This document shows positions 9,616 through 18,959 of a stretch of 21,598 nucleotides of DNA, piece by piece. Source of the DNA: Vairimorpha apis BRL 01 (lineage: Eukaryota > Microsporidia > Nosematidae). The translations under genes were made by a program, and so were the position numbers. Below the pieces are notes generated by a model. That model ran no database searches, had not been told where the DNA came from, and saw only the letters and a list, made by a program, of their open reading frames with translations. The DNA lies in NCBI GenBank assembly GCA_000447185.1, contig KE647360.1, positions 13,364-34,961 of the forward strand, in the 5' to 3' direction. The first letter of the stretch is position 1; each line of letters begins with the position of its first letter.

Positions 9616-10130
9616 TTATTTAAAACCAAATTTTTGTAATTTCTTTTTCATTTCATGCACATGCATCACTAAAGGTAATTCTTTATGATATATTAATTCT
9701 GTTCTAAATTGCGCTTCTACTCACATTAAAACCTTAACTATTGTTCTTTTAATATGCTTTAAGTGTCTTTTAATTTAACTAACCTGAATATATGCCTTTA
9801 ATTTATGTAAAATTGAGCTCTCATATATAATTGATGTTAAACTTTTGGAATTAACCCATCTATTTATAAAATATATATATATTTTAATCTTACGTTTATG
9901 TATTAATCCCAATTTTTTTGATGTCAAGCAAAATTTCTTTGTTTTTCTCATTTATACTGTCTGTAGGTTGTCGAAGCTTTTTATCCTAATTCTAAAAGAG
10001 TATTAAATTATTGTTCTTTATCAAATACAAAAAACAAGTTTATAGGTTCATTTTTTACAATATAGGGATCCTTGAAAAATATAATTTTTCTTTTAATAAA
10101 ATATATTTTTAATTTAATGTAATGAAACAA
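9616..10130 (-). pseudogene. Decayed coding relic, unknown family
   Basis: On the minus strand a frame of more than 40 codons ends at a TAA near 10005. It includes FKDPYIVKNEPINLFFVFDK. It is followed in the same frame by stop-interrupted coding-like text (FNTLLELG, then KASTTYRQYK). A different frame then supplies the 3' part, with internal TAA and TGA, ending VMHVHEMKKKLQKFGFK and a TAA at 9616-9618. Codon and base composition are less A+T-skewed than the flanking desert. At least four in-frame stops and one frame change mean it cannot be intact, and simple one-base undercalls would not repair it. It may be a dead transposon or host gene; no family was recognised. Confidence 0.45.
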
Positions 10131-10186
10131 TAAAATTAATTCTTTATAGAAAATATATAAATGTAATGATTTTTTAATATACCTAA

Positions 10187-10206
10187 NNNNNNNNNNNNNN
10201 NNNNNN
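10187..10206. other. Assembly gap of 20 Ns
   Basis: A run of 20 N joins two contigs. The 16 bases TTTTTAATATACCTAA occur both immediately left of the gap (10171-10186) and just right of it (10210-10225). The contig ends therefore probably overlap and there may be no missing sequence. Confidence 0.95.
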
Positions 10207-10363
10207 ATATTTTTAATATACCTAAAAAAATTGTTAATTATAATATAAATATTTAAACTTATTAAAAAATTTTTATTATATTGTTTTGAATTTTAATAAT
10301 ATTAAAAATAATAAAAAATTTGATAATTTAAAAAATTTATTTTATTAAATGAATGAAATTTGT
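10207..10363. other. A+T-rich spacer
   Basis: A short low-complexity stretch between the gap and the 3' end of the minus-strand gene. Nothing else is seen. Confidence 0.5.
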
Positions 10364-11166
10364 TTAAACTTTAATGAAATAGTTTAAATTTCTTACATAA
10401 CATGCTGAAAATATGTAAGATAATACTAAACATTGAAATAAATGCATATTAATTCTTTTTTCCCGTTTTCTAAATATGTAACTGAAAAAAACATCTTTTG
10501 TTGGTAAACTAAATAATTGTAAAAACTCAAAATTTTCTGAAATGCATGTATAATCAAACTCCAATGCCATATACATACTATCTTGAATGACTGAAAATTT
10601 TTGAACGTCTTCTTTTAGATCTTGATATGAGAAAATAATACATTCTAATTGTGTAATTATTGAATCTAAAATTAAAATTCCTGCTGATTTTAAAAAATTT
10701 CGATTACATACAAATTTTCTAATATTAGAATTTTTAATTTGTTTATTTGTAAAAATATAAAAAATTTTATATAAGATATTTTCTCTTTCTTTTAAATTCT
10801 CGCAATAATTTTTTAAATTTGCACATAAAATCATAAATGTTGCAGCAGGTAAAATTATATCATCAAATACCATAAATTGCCTATTTTTATGCGTTATAAT
10901 TTTATAATATGTATTATTATTTGATATTTTCTGATTTTTTTTATTAATATCTACGAAATTTATTAATGTATCTTTATATACAGAAATAAAAAAGAATCAT
11001 AAGTATATGTACTTTTTACGTAAAAATTAAGTTTTGAAAGAATCATAGAATCTACTTCCGGCTTTTCATGTATAATAATTTTGTACATATCATCACACGC
11101 AATTTTAAAACCACAATTACGTCTATCACAGTTTGAAATTAATGTTAAAAAAATAAAAATGAACAT
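10364..11166 (-). CDS. Hypothetical protein, possible cyclin-box fold, split by one frameshift
   Basis: Two minus-strand frames belong to one gene. The first (from ATG 11166) reads to TYTYDSF; one missing base in the A6 at 10988-10993 then takes the reading into the second frame, open from there to the stop at 10364. The restored length is 267 residues. The stretch FDDIILPAATFMILCANLKN resembles the cyclin-box pattern in which small residues and a Cys lie in a helix before a Leu-Lys/Glu pair. The rest is helix-rich, as in cyclins. Against this, the N-terminus MFIFIFLTLISNC looks like a short signal peptide. The start is uncertain: only CC, not CCC, lies upstream. It could be a divergent cyclin, an unrelated helical protein, or a secreted protein; I cannot decide. 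Confidence 0.6.
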
Positions 11167-11838
11167 TTAATTAGAAGGTAAAAATTAAAACACTAAAATA
11201 AAAAATTAACATGATGCTAAAGCATATAAAAAAAATTAGTAGAAAACATTAGATTAAATATTATTATAATTAATATTATAGTCTAAATATATTTTTTAGA
11301 TAATTTAAAATATAAAAAATTTAAATTATAACTGAAAATATTTTGTTGTCATAAATTAAAGAAATAATAATTATTTTAAAATAAAAACTTCAAATAGATT
11401 ATTAAGAATACAAATTATTTTTTCAGTTTTATTACTCTTTAATATATCTTTTTTTTGATAGTATATATCTTTTATTTTAAATCATAACATACTATATAAT
11501 TTTATTACATATATATAGAAATTTAATGTATAATAACAAAAATAAATTCTATGTATAAAACACACTTTTTTACAACTTTAAAAAATTTAATTTTAATTAT
11601 TTAAAATTATTTTTATATTTACAAGTGTGTATTAATTTTAAAATTTACACTGTAAAATAAAAAAATCATATTTTTGAAGTAAATTTTAATATTGACTATT
11701 TAAATAATATAAAATTTTTAAACTAAATATTTCTTTTGTAATATCTTTTAAATATTTTTTGATTTAGTAATATGATAAATATTTCTATAACAAATAATTC
11801 TATTAACATAAAATAACACGTTTGGTCTTAATATTATT

Positions 11839-11862
11839 AAAATTTATATAAAAATTTATATA
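11839..11862 (+). repeat. 12-bp perfect tandem duplication
   Basis: AAAATTTATATA is repeated twice head to tail. It is probably slippage in A+T-rich DNA. Confidence 0.5.
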
Positions 11863-12588
11863 AAGATTATAAATAATCAAAATCAATAAATAAATGATTT
11901 TAAAAATTGTTTTTTGATATAATCTAATCTTATTTAGATTAAAAAATATAATTTTTAATGCTAGTATATATTAGATATCTATAATATTTTATATTAAGAA
12001 AAATTGACCATTGCTATATTTAACAGCTAAATTTAACTATTAGTTATAATAAATATATAAATGAATAAAATTTTAATATGAAATGATTTAATTATATATT
12101 ATAACTTTTAATCAATAACATAGTGATATTTTAATTATTTATATTAAAATATAAAATTGCAAATAATTTTTAAAAAGATTATATTGTAGTAAATAAAATT
12201 TGCAATTCATTTTTTTCTTAGTTATAAATTGTAATAATTGTGTCTTATAAAAATAAATTATTTTTAAATATAAAATTGTTTTAATTAATTTTTGTTTTAA
12301 AAATAATTAAATATTGCAATTATAGATATTTTTTTTATTAAATAAAAGTTATATTTTAATGTAATAATATGATTTTTTCAAAATACATTCAAATATAGTA
12401 TATATTCGTTTTTTTTGTATTTAAAAAAAATTTCTTTAAATCTAACAGGTTTTTAAATTAAAATATAAGCATCAACATCATTAAAAAATATTTATATATT
12501 TATATAAAAATTGTATCAAGATAATTATTTAACATTTTACTTATTTATTAATATTTTAAAAATAAAAATATATAAGTCATTATTTCAA

Positions 12589-12618
12589 TAAAAAGTATTC
12601 TTGATGTAATACTTTTTA
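12589..12618. repeat. Inverted repeat, 11-bp stem with 8-nt loop
   Basis: TAAAAAGTATT pairs perfectly with AATACTTTTTA across the loop CTTGATGT. It is far from any gene; it may be chance in such DNA. Confidence 0.35.
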
Positions 12619-14334
12619 GTAAAATCACAATTTATAAAAAAACATAAGAATAAATTTTCTTACAAAAAAACAATATCGTATTATAAATTATATGCTTAAA
12701 ATATCATTAATATATTTATATTGTTTTATAATCTTATATTTAATATTAAGTTTAAAAAATAATTTTTTATTTTTAATATTATTGTTGATATAAATTTGTA
12801 TTAGTTTTTATAGATAACATAAATATATCTTTATTTATATTATAAATATTGTAAATAACGTTTTTACAATTTTTTTTTATATAGATGATTTAGTACTTTT
12901 AAAAAAACTTTTAAAAATAACAACATAATTATAATTTTTATTAAAATGATATAGTTCATAATTTTTAAATTAATAAAAATATTATGTATATATGATCATT
13001 TTACGGTAAATCTGATTTTATATATAGAATACTTTGATAGTATATATCAATACTCTGTTAAAGTCAATGAGATTCAACAAATATTTAATGGAAGAATTTT
13101 AAATATTAGTAAACATTTATTCTATTAATTATTTTTTTGTATATTTGTTAAAAAAATAGATCAATTTTATTCTAATTAACTGATTAATAAAATAAAAACA
13201 AAATGTTTTATAAATTTATTTTGAAAAATTAAATATTTTATTAAACAATGATATGAAAAAAAACATATAAAAATTATTAACTTTTATATAAATAAAAAAT
13301 TTCCAATATTGTAAAATTCAATATTGAAAAATTATTTGATTTATTTATTATTAAAATAATTTATGCAAAAATTCATTTTCATTAGTATTTTTTTAAAATT
13401 TAATTTAAATAAACGTTTTGTTATTTTAAATTCAAAATCTTTGACTTAAATTAAATTTAGAATTTTAAAATCAACATAAACAAAAAATATAAAAATGAAT
13501 TTATGTATACCAAAACCATATTGTTTTGTTTTATTTTTTAAATAAAATTTAGTTATAATTATGATATGTAAGCATTTTTTAGTTTTGAATAAAATATTGT
13601 TATTTATTTGATTTTTTATATACATTGATGATTTTATAATTTTCATTTGTAATAATTTATTTATAAATTAATTTTTAAATTTTTGACATTAGTTATTAAA
13701 ATTTTAAAAAATTATTTTATGCATATAAATAATTTATTAACAGAATATTTTATATAGTTGATATAATTAGATCATATGTTTGCATTTTATTACATTTTTT
13801 AATAAACAACAATTATTTTACATAATAATTTTATTCTAATGATGAAATTTAAAAATATTTTATTTGTAATAAATTTGTTCTATTATTATAATTTTATTAA
13901 ATATTAAAATATAATTTTTCAAATAATAAAAATATTAAAATAAAACAATTTATTAAGGTTTTGTTTATTTGCAAACATTCTTAAAACCATATAAAACACT
14001 CGTTCTAAAGTGCTTAAATCATAGTTTTAAAGATAATCATAAATGTATTTATTTTGATCAAATTTGCAACAATTTTTTTTATTATTAATAAAAAATATTA
14101 ATCAATTTAATTTACAATAAGAAAAATATAATATATGGATAATTTGATTAAATTTATTAATTTTGAAAAGAGAAGTTTAATTTTTTTAAAAAAAAACGAG
14201 AAACCTTTATTGTGTAAATTTTTTAAAACTGTTAAAAAATAAAAATTTTTATTTTAGTAAATATAATAATATAACATTGTTCTTATTTTTATAAATTAAT
14301 TTTTAAAAAATATACAAAACAAAAAAAACTTTAA

Positions 14335-14340
14335 GGGAAA
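14335..14340 (+). promoter_or_regulatory. GGG start-site motif of the Skn7-like gene
   Basis: GGG (14335-14337) followed by AAA directly precedes ATG 14341. It is the GGG form of the microsporidian start-site signal. Confidence 0.5.
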
Positions 14341-15204
14341 ATGCAGCAAAATAGCAAGGAATTTGTAAAAAAGTTATATGAAATTTTAGAAAATTCAGAA
14401 TATAATAATTATATTACATGGAGCGAAAGTGGAACGAGTTTTTTTATTATAAATCCTAATGATTTTTCAAAAAATGTACTTCAGAATTTATTTCGACACA
14501 ATAATATTAATTCTTTTATAAGACAACTAAATAAATATGATTTCCATAAATTAAAAAATTCCACATCAACAATATCTAAATATGGACCTCAGGTATTAGA
14601 ATATGAACACATTTATTTTCAAAAAAATAATAAAAATCAACTTTATAAAATTAAAAGAAAAAAATCAGGAAATGAAGATTCTCTGATTTTAAATGAGTTA
14701 ATGCCAGGTATGGAAAATAACTTTGTTTTTCAAAATCATGTTGTGTCCACCATAAAAAACTTATCTGATAAATTCCAATCATTGATTGATAACATAACAG
14801 AAATTAAAACTAATTTAAAAGAGCTTTCTATAGAAGTAGACAGCAAAAATATCAACGCATTAATCTATGATGAAGATATTAACATGGCGATGCATGTCTA
14901 TTCTATTTTAAAAGAACATAAAATTAGTATCACCATTGTTGATAATCATAATAATTTATATGGAATTATAAAACAAGGTTTATTTAACTTTTTAATTATT
15001 TCTGCTTCTTTAGACATGGTCAGAGAAGTACTCAGATTTTTTAGAAGTTTTGATCTTTCTACTCCTATTATATATATTGGGTTTGAAAATATTAAGTTTG
15101 ACATTTATACTTTAGGAATTACAGATTTTATTAAAAAACCTTTTACTTATGCTGAATTTTTTCATATAATGCAAAAGTATTTACCCATTAACAAAAAAAT
15201 ATGA
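14341..15204 (+). CDS. SKN7: Skn7-like transcription factor: HSF DNA-binding domain plus degenerate receiver
   Basis: A 287-residue protein with Skn7 architecture. Residues 6-106 are an HSF-type winged-helix DNA-binding domain: FVKKLYEIL at the start, ITWSESGTSFFI, then the recognition region FRHNNINSFIRQLNKYDFHK (51-70), then a basic stretch YKIKRKK (102-108). A helical, coiled-coil-like segment follows (about 130-165). Residues 171-283 align with a two-component receiver domain: the acidic pair D177/D179, a C-terminal KPF (266-268) and the final helix are kept. The phosphoacceptor Asp that should follow the third strand is Ser221 (LIISAS), and the Thr/Ser switch position is also lost (IIYIGF). 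The receiver is therefore probably not phosphorylated and may act as a binding or dimer module. In yeast Skn7 handles oxidative and osmotic stress downstream of Sln1; microsporidia appear to lack histidine kinases. The gene stands alone between two deserts. Confidence 0.85.
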   Translation: MQQNSKEFVKKLYEILENSEYNNYITWSESGTSFFIINPNDFSKNVLQNLFRHNNINSFIRQLNKYDFHKLKNSTSTISKYGPQVLEYEHIYFQKNNKNQLYKIKRKKSGNEDSLILNELMPGMENNFVFQNHVVSTIKNLSDKFQSLIDNITEIKTNLKELSIEVDSKNINALIYDEDINMAMHVYSILKEHKISITIVDNHNNLYGIIKQGLFNFLIISASLDMVREVLRFFRSFDLSTPIIYIGFENIKFDIYTLGITDFIKKPFTYAEFFHIMQKYLPINKKI

Positions 15205-15363
15205 AATATTTTTCTAGACTCTTTTTTTAATGTGTTTTAAACATTTAAAAATGAATTATTATTTGATAATATGAAAACATGATATGATAAAAATAAAATT
15301 AATAAAATAGTAAAAAATTATAATTTAAGATAAAATTAAAAATTTAAAAAGATTTTTAAATTC

Positions 15364-15383
15364 TATATATTTAAGATTAAATC
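15364..15383 (+). repeat. Dispersed 20-bp repeat, copy 2
   Basis: Identical to 9476-9495 and in the same orientation. It lies just before the hairpin at 15400-15430. Confidence 0.35.
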
Positions 15384-15399
15384 AAAAAAAATATATTTT

Positions 15400-15430
15400 T
15401 TTATATGTAAAAAATAGTTTTACATATAAA
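15400..15430. repeat. Inverted repeat, 13-bp perfect stem with 5-nt loop
   Basis: TTTATATGTAAAA pairs with TTTTACATATAAA across AATAG. It lies about 200 bp after the stop of the Skn7-like gene, so it could fold in the 3' end of a long transcript, or be chance in A+T-rich DNA. Confidence 0.45.
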
Positions 15431-17727
15431 TTTTTATAAATATATTATAATTTTTAAATTTTACCCAATCTGTAATTATTATTGAATATCATAATCATAA
15501 AATATGTATTAATATATTTGAATATTTTATGATGATCTAAATTTTAACTTAGTGAGAGAAATTCTTTCAATTAAACAAGATTTTTATGAGTTTAATAAAT
15601 AAATAGAAGTTAAATAGTACTATAACCCAATAATTACTAAAATATAATTTTATTTTTAAATTAAATTTTCTTTGAATATAATTAATAATAATTAATATTA
15701 TGATTTTAAAAGATTAATTAATTTAAGTTTTAAATTATGTAGATTAGAGAAATAAAAACAAGTTTAAATCTATAAAAAAAATCAAAAATTATGTTGAATA
15801 TTTAGTGGAAATTGTATTTCAAAAAGTCTATTAAAAATTATAAAGATTTACTTAGATGTGTTGTTTTATTACATATCTTGTTTATAATATTGTTTAAATT
15901 AATAAAATTTGATTAAAAAATAAATATAATTTTTAAAAATTACATTATTTATGATAATTATTTAAAATTACTTATATATTATTAAATTTCATATGCAAAA
16001 TTCATAAGATCAACTAATAATATATAATAATTAGAAATTAATAAATTTAATTTATCACAATTAAAAAATTAATAAATAAATTTTTGATTTTAATTATGCT
16101 TAAATATTAACTTCGTAAGATATTAAATTTTTTTTGGTAAAAAAAATTACTAATTTACTTAGGTTACTATGAAAAAAATATATTTATAATATTTTGACCT
16201 ACAATTATTTATAGAAGTTTAATAATTAGAATTATTTTCTTATAATTAACTTACGTTTCGAAATTTTCAAATTTTTTATTTATAGAAAATTTATAAAAAT
16301 TTAATTTTTTTAAAAAAGCAAAATCATATGTATTTTTAATTTTAATAAAATTTTTATAAAATATGATGCAAAATAGATTTTTTATTAAAAATACAAACGA
16401 AATTATAAAATCTTAAATCATTTTTTCATCATATACAATACAATAATGTAGTAATTTAAAAATTTCTAATTTTTTCAAGATATACAATCGTAATACTTAG
16501 ATTGTAATATTTATTATTGAAAATTTCACAAATATGTTGAATTTTAACTAAAACTTAAGTTTATTAATTAATTTTAAAAATATATAATTTGTTTATAAAT
16601 AATTAACAAAATAATATTATTTTAAAAAAGTTTTTTATTCTAATAAAGTAAAGAAAAATTACAAATGTAATAATATATATACATTTTTTACAAATTATAT
16701 TAAAATAAAAAAATATAAAATATAATACTATAAACATTTGATTTAATTAATTTAAATAATGTTATGCCAAGTAAATTTTCGATTTTAGATTTTGTATAAA
16801 TCAAATAAATTTTTAAATAAACTTTTAAATATATATCATTAAATTTAAGCAAAATATATACAATACATAAATAAAAAAAATTAGATTTTATTGTGCTATG
16901 CTATCAATGTGTCAAATAAATCATTTATTACTTATATATTTTAATTAAAATAATTAATTTTGTATTTTAAAGAATATTTTTTTTATGTATAAATAAAAAA
17001 AATAACAATATTTGTCATTTTATTAGTAAAAAAAATTGAATTTAAAATATATCAAATTATTTTTCTATAGTAAGAAAACTAGAAATTAATTTAAAGAAAT
17101 AAGCAAAACTAATTAAATCTATAAACAAAACATTAGTTATATTTAAATTTAGAAAAAATATTATTGTTACTAAAAAAATTATTTTAATAAAATTATACAC
17201 TCGTTAATAATCGTTAGTTGTAATAAAACTTATTAAAAATTTATTTCAAAAAATTGTAAAATATATATAAATAAGTATTTAATATTAAAATTTTTGTGTA
17301 AATAGATTGTTGTTATAAAAAGTTTTTTTATTTTTAAATAATATTTAATGGTATTATCATTACTATATATATGTAATTTATTTAATTTATTATTTATAAT
17401 AAAATTACTTATAGACAAAAATAAGAAATTTTTTAAATTATTTATTTTTAAATCAATATATAAAGGATAACAATTTAAATGTAAATTTATTATTACAAAA
17501 TTTTGTATAAAAAAACTGTAACAAAAATCTTTTTATTCAAATTTTTTGCTCACGTTGATAGTAGTTTTCTCTTCTTTTTTATAAACTTTTGTAATTTTTA
17601 ATACCTTCAAAATTATTTATACAAGTTAATGTTGTGACAAATAACCTTCTATATGTTTTTAAATTTTTGAACATAAGGATATTTCTTTAAAAACTTTTAG
17701 TTTTTGTAAAATTACCTTTTTAATTTA

Positions 17728-18042
17728 TTATTTTGAGCTTCCACATGTTGGACAATAAGAAGATCTAAATGATGTAATAGTTTGACAATTATTACATCTA
17801 AATCCACTAACAATTTCTAATGGTTTTTTACATTTAATACAAGCTACATAAGGCTCGGATTCTTGACACTTACAACAACATGGAATTACACAAATACAAA
17901 ATCTGTCAAAATCTTGTCTATATTCTCCTTCAGTTCTATCACCACAATTTGGACATATTACATTATTTGGTGGTTCTGGATATGAACTTGGTACTCTTAC
18001 ACGCTTTGATTCTTTTCTAACACCACAAAAAAACCATACCAT
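17728..18042 (-). CDS. Small cysteine-rich zinc-ribbon protein
   Basis: 104 residues with 15 Cys. CxxC pairs stand at 30/33, 56/59, 68/71, 83/86 and 97/100, and a dense Cys cluster CICVIPCCCKC lies at 49-59. The arrangement suggests two to three zinc-binding knuckles. The N-terminus MVWFFCGVRK and the overall form resemble the small fungal zinc-ribbon family whose function is unknown; that resemblance is from memory and only moderate. There is no signal peptide or clear membrane segment, although the central Cys-Ile-Val cluster is hydrophobic and could associate with membranes. Codon use is normal for the window and the frame is intact. No CCC or GGG lies within 30 nt of the ATG, unlike most genes here, so the start is less certain. 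It is divergent from the GNAT gene, with 81 bp between. Confidence 0.75.
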   Translation of the reverse strand: MVWFFCGVRKESKRVRVPSSYPEPPNNVICPNCGDRTEGEYRQDFDRFCICVIPCCCKCQESEPYVACIKCKKPLEIVSGFRCNNCQTITSFRSSYCPTCGSSK

Positions 18043-18113
18043 GAAAAATAATTAAAAAAAATTATATATTCAATTTCTTTTATAAGTAACAAATCATTTT
18101 TTAATTATTTTTT

Positions 18114-18123
18114 CCCTTTTTAT
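18114..18123 (+). promoter_or_regulatory. CCC start-site motif of the GNAT gene
   Basis: CCC (18114-18116) lies 7 nt before ATG 18124, slightly farther than in the other genes. Confidence 0.5.
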
Positions 18124-18561
18124 ATGTTTGCATTACGTCAAATGCGAATAAAAGACATACCAGAAATTATTAATATTTGGAATAATAACCTTCATGATGA
18201 AACCGTAAAACTTTTAATTTTAAATGATTTATATGAAAATAAGTATAAATATCATTATGTATGTGTTTATGTTAATAAAATTATAGGATTTATTATATGT
18301 ACAGAACAAAATTTTAAATATTTATATATATCAACAATATGTGTAGACAAGTCATTTAGAAGTAAAAATATTGGCACTCAGTTAATTAATTGTATTTTAT
18401 GTGAATATGAAGAAGTATTAAAAAAAAGACTACAATTTTTTATGGTTGTAAAACTTAATGTACGATCAGATAATAAAAGGGCGATAGATTTTTACAAGAA
18501 ATTAAATTTTATCATTGATGAAAAATATAATATTTATAAAAAAATATTAATATTTTTTTAA
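18124..18561 (+). CDS. GNAT N-acetyltransferase, NAA50-like
   Basis: 145 residues with the GNAT fold: an N-terminal helix pair, strand YVCVYVNKIIGFIIC (45-59), the core strand YISTICVD (68-75), acetyl-CoA loop RSKNIG (79-84), and C-terminal strand plus AIDFYKKLNF (120-129). The order LYISTICVDKSFRS...IGTQL and the ending DFYKKLNF...NIYKK match NAA50/RimI-type protein N-terminal acetyltransferases better than NAA10 or NAA20, as the EDAY tail is missing. NAA50 acetylates Met-starting N-termini and can work with NatA. The first Gly of the acetyl-CoA loop is Asn82, a substitution known elsewhere in the superfamily. The start at ATG 18124 is supported by the CCC upstream; Met7 is an alternative. 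Exact substrate class is inferred. Confidence 0.75.
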   Translation: MFALRQMRIKDIPEIINIWNNNLHDETVKLLILNDLYENKYKYHYVCVYVNKIIGFIICTEQNFKYLYISTICVDKSFRSKNIGTQLINCILCEYEEVLKKRLQFFMVVKLNVRSDNKRAIDFYKKLNFIIDEKYNIYKKILIFF

Positions 18562-18959
18562 TGGTATATAAAAAGATTTTAGTTTTATAAAAATAATTTG
18601 TAACGTATTTATAATTTTAAGTGCAAATTTTATTTTATTAATTGAATATCTTATTAATTAATGGAATTTTTTATTTTTTTAAAATTATTTAAGTATTTAG
18701 ATAGTTAAAAATTTATATTTATTTGAAAATTTTAAAATGTATGTTTAAAATTAATGATAAAATATCACATAACAAAATTTATAATTTAAATGTATTTAAA
18801 AACATAATAAATAATCTAATATAAAAAAATATAAAAATAGTTTATTTTAAAAAATTTAATTTTTTTGAATTAATATTTTAAAGACATAATTTTTTTACAA
18901 AAAATATAATTTATTTATTTAAATAAATTAAGTTTATAAATTTTTATACACCCCTTTAT
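18562..18959. other. A+T-rich spacer before THRS
   Basis: About 400 bp of low-complexity DNA between the GNAT gene and threonyl-tRNA synthetase. Only the CCCC motif at its end stands out. Confidence 0.6.
18951..18959 (+). promoter_or_regulatory. CCCC start-site motif of threonyl-tRNA synthetase
   Basis: CCCC (18951-18954) lies 5 nt before ATG 18960. This is the clearest copy of the start-site signal in the window. Confidence 0.65.

Larger units (their letters stand above)
11167..14340. other. 3.2-kb A+T desert
   Basis: No supportable gene. Frames are short and made of Asn, Lys, Ile, Tyr and Phe codons, as expected from base composition. Small structures seen are a 12-bp tandem duplication at 11839-11862 and an 11-bp stem at 12589-12618. 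CAATATTG occurs twice near 13303-13326. There is no tRNA, rRNA or CRISPR-like pattern. The last 10 bases carry the GGG motif of the next gene. Confidence 0.6.
15205..17727. other. 2.5-kb A+T desert with faint coding relics
   Basis: No intact gene. A frame near 15546-15600 reads NLVREILSIKQDFYEFNK on the plus strand before a stop and may be a gene remnant. A patch near 17530-17630 has more varied composition and on the minus strand reads VYKKEEKTTINVSKKFE before a stop. It could be the last codons of a lost gene. A frame at 17233-17418 on the minus strand is only A+T-rich filler. No RNA genes are seen. Confidence 0.5.

Noticed and set aside
13446..13646. Minus-strand 66-residue frame
   Set aside because: Composition-driven Lys/Ile/Phe frame in a desert, with no start signal and no family features.
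11167..14340. CRISPR array, centromere or origin in the desert
   Set aside because: No regularly spaced repeats or array structure; only short words expected from the base composition.
17233..17418. Minus-strand 61-residue frame
   Set aside because: Same reason: A+T-rich filler without a CCC/GGG motif or recognisable domain.
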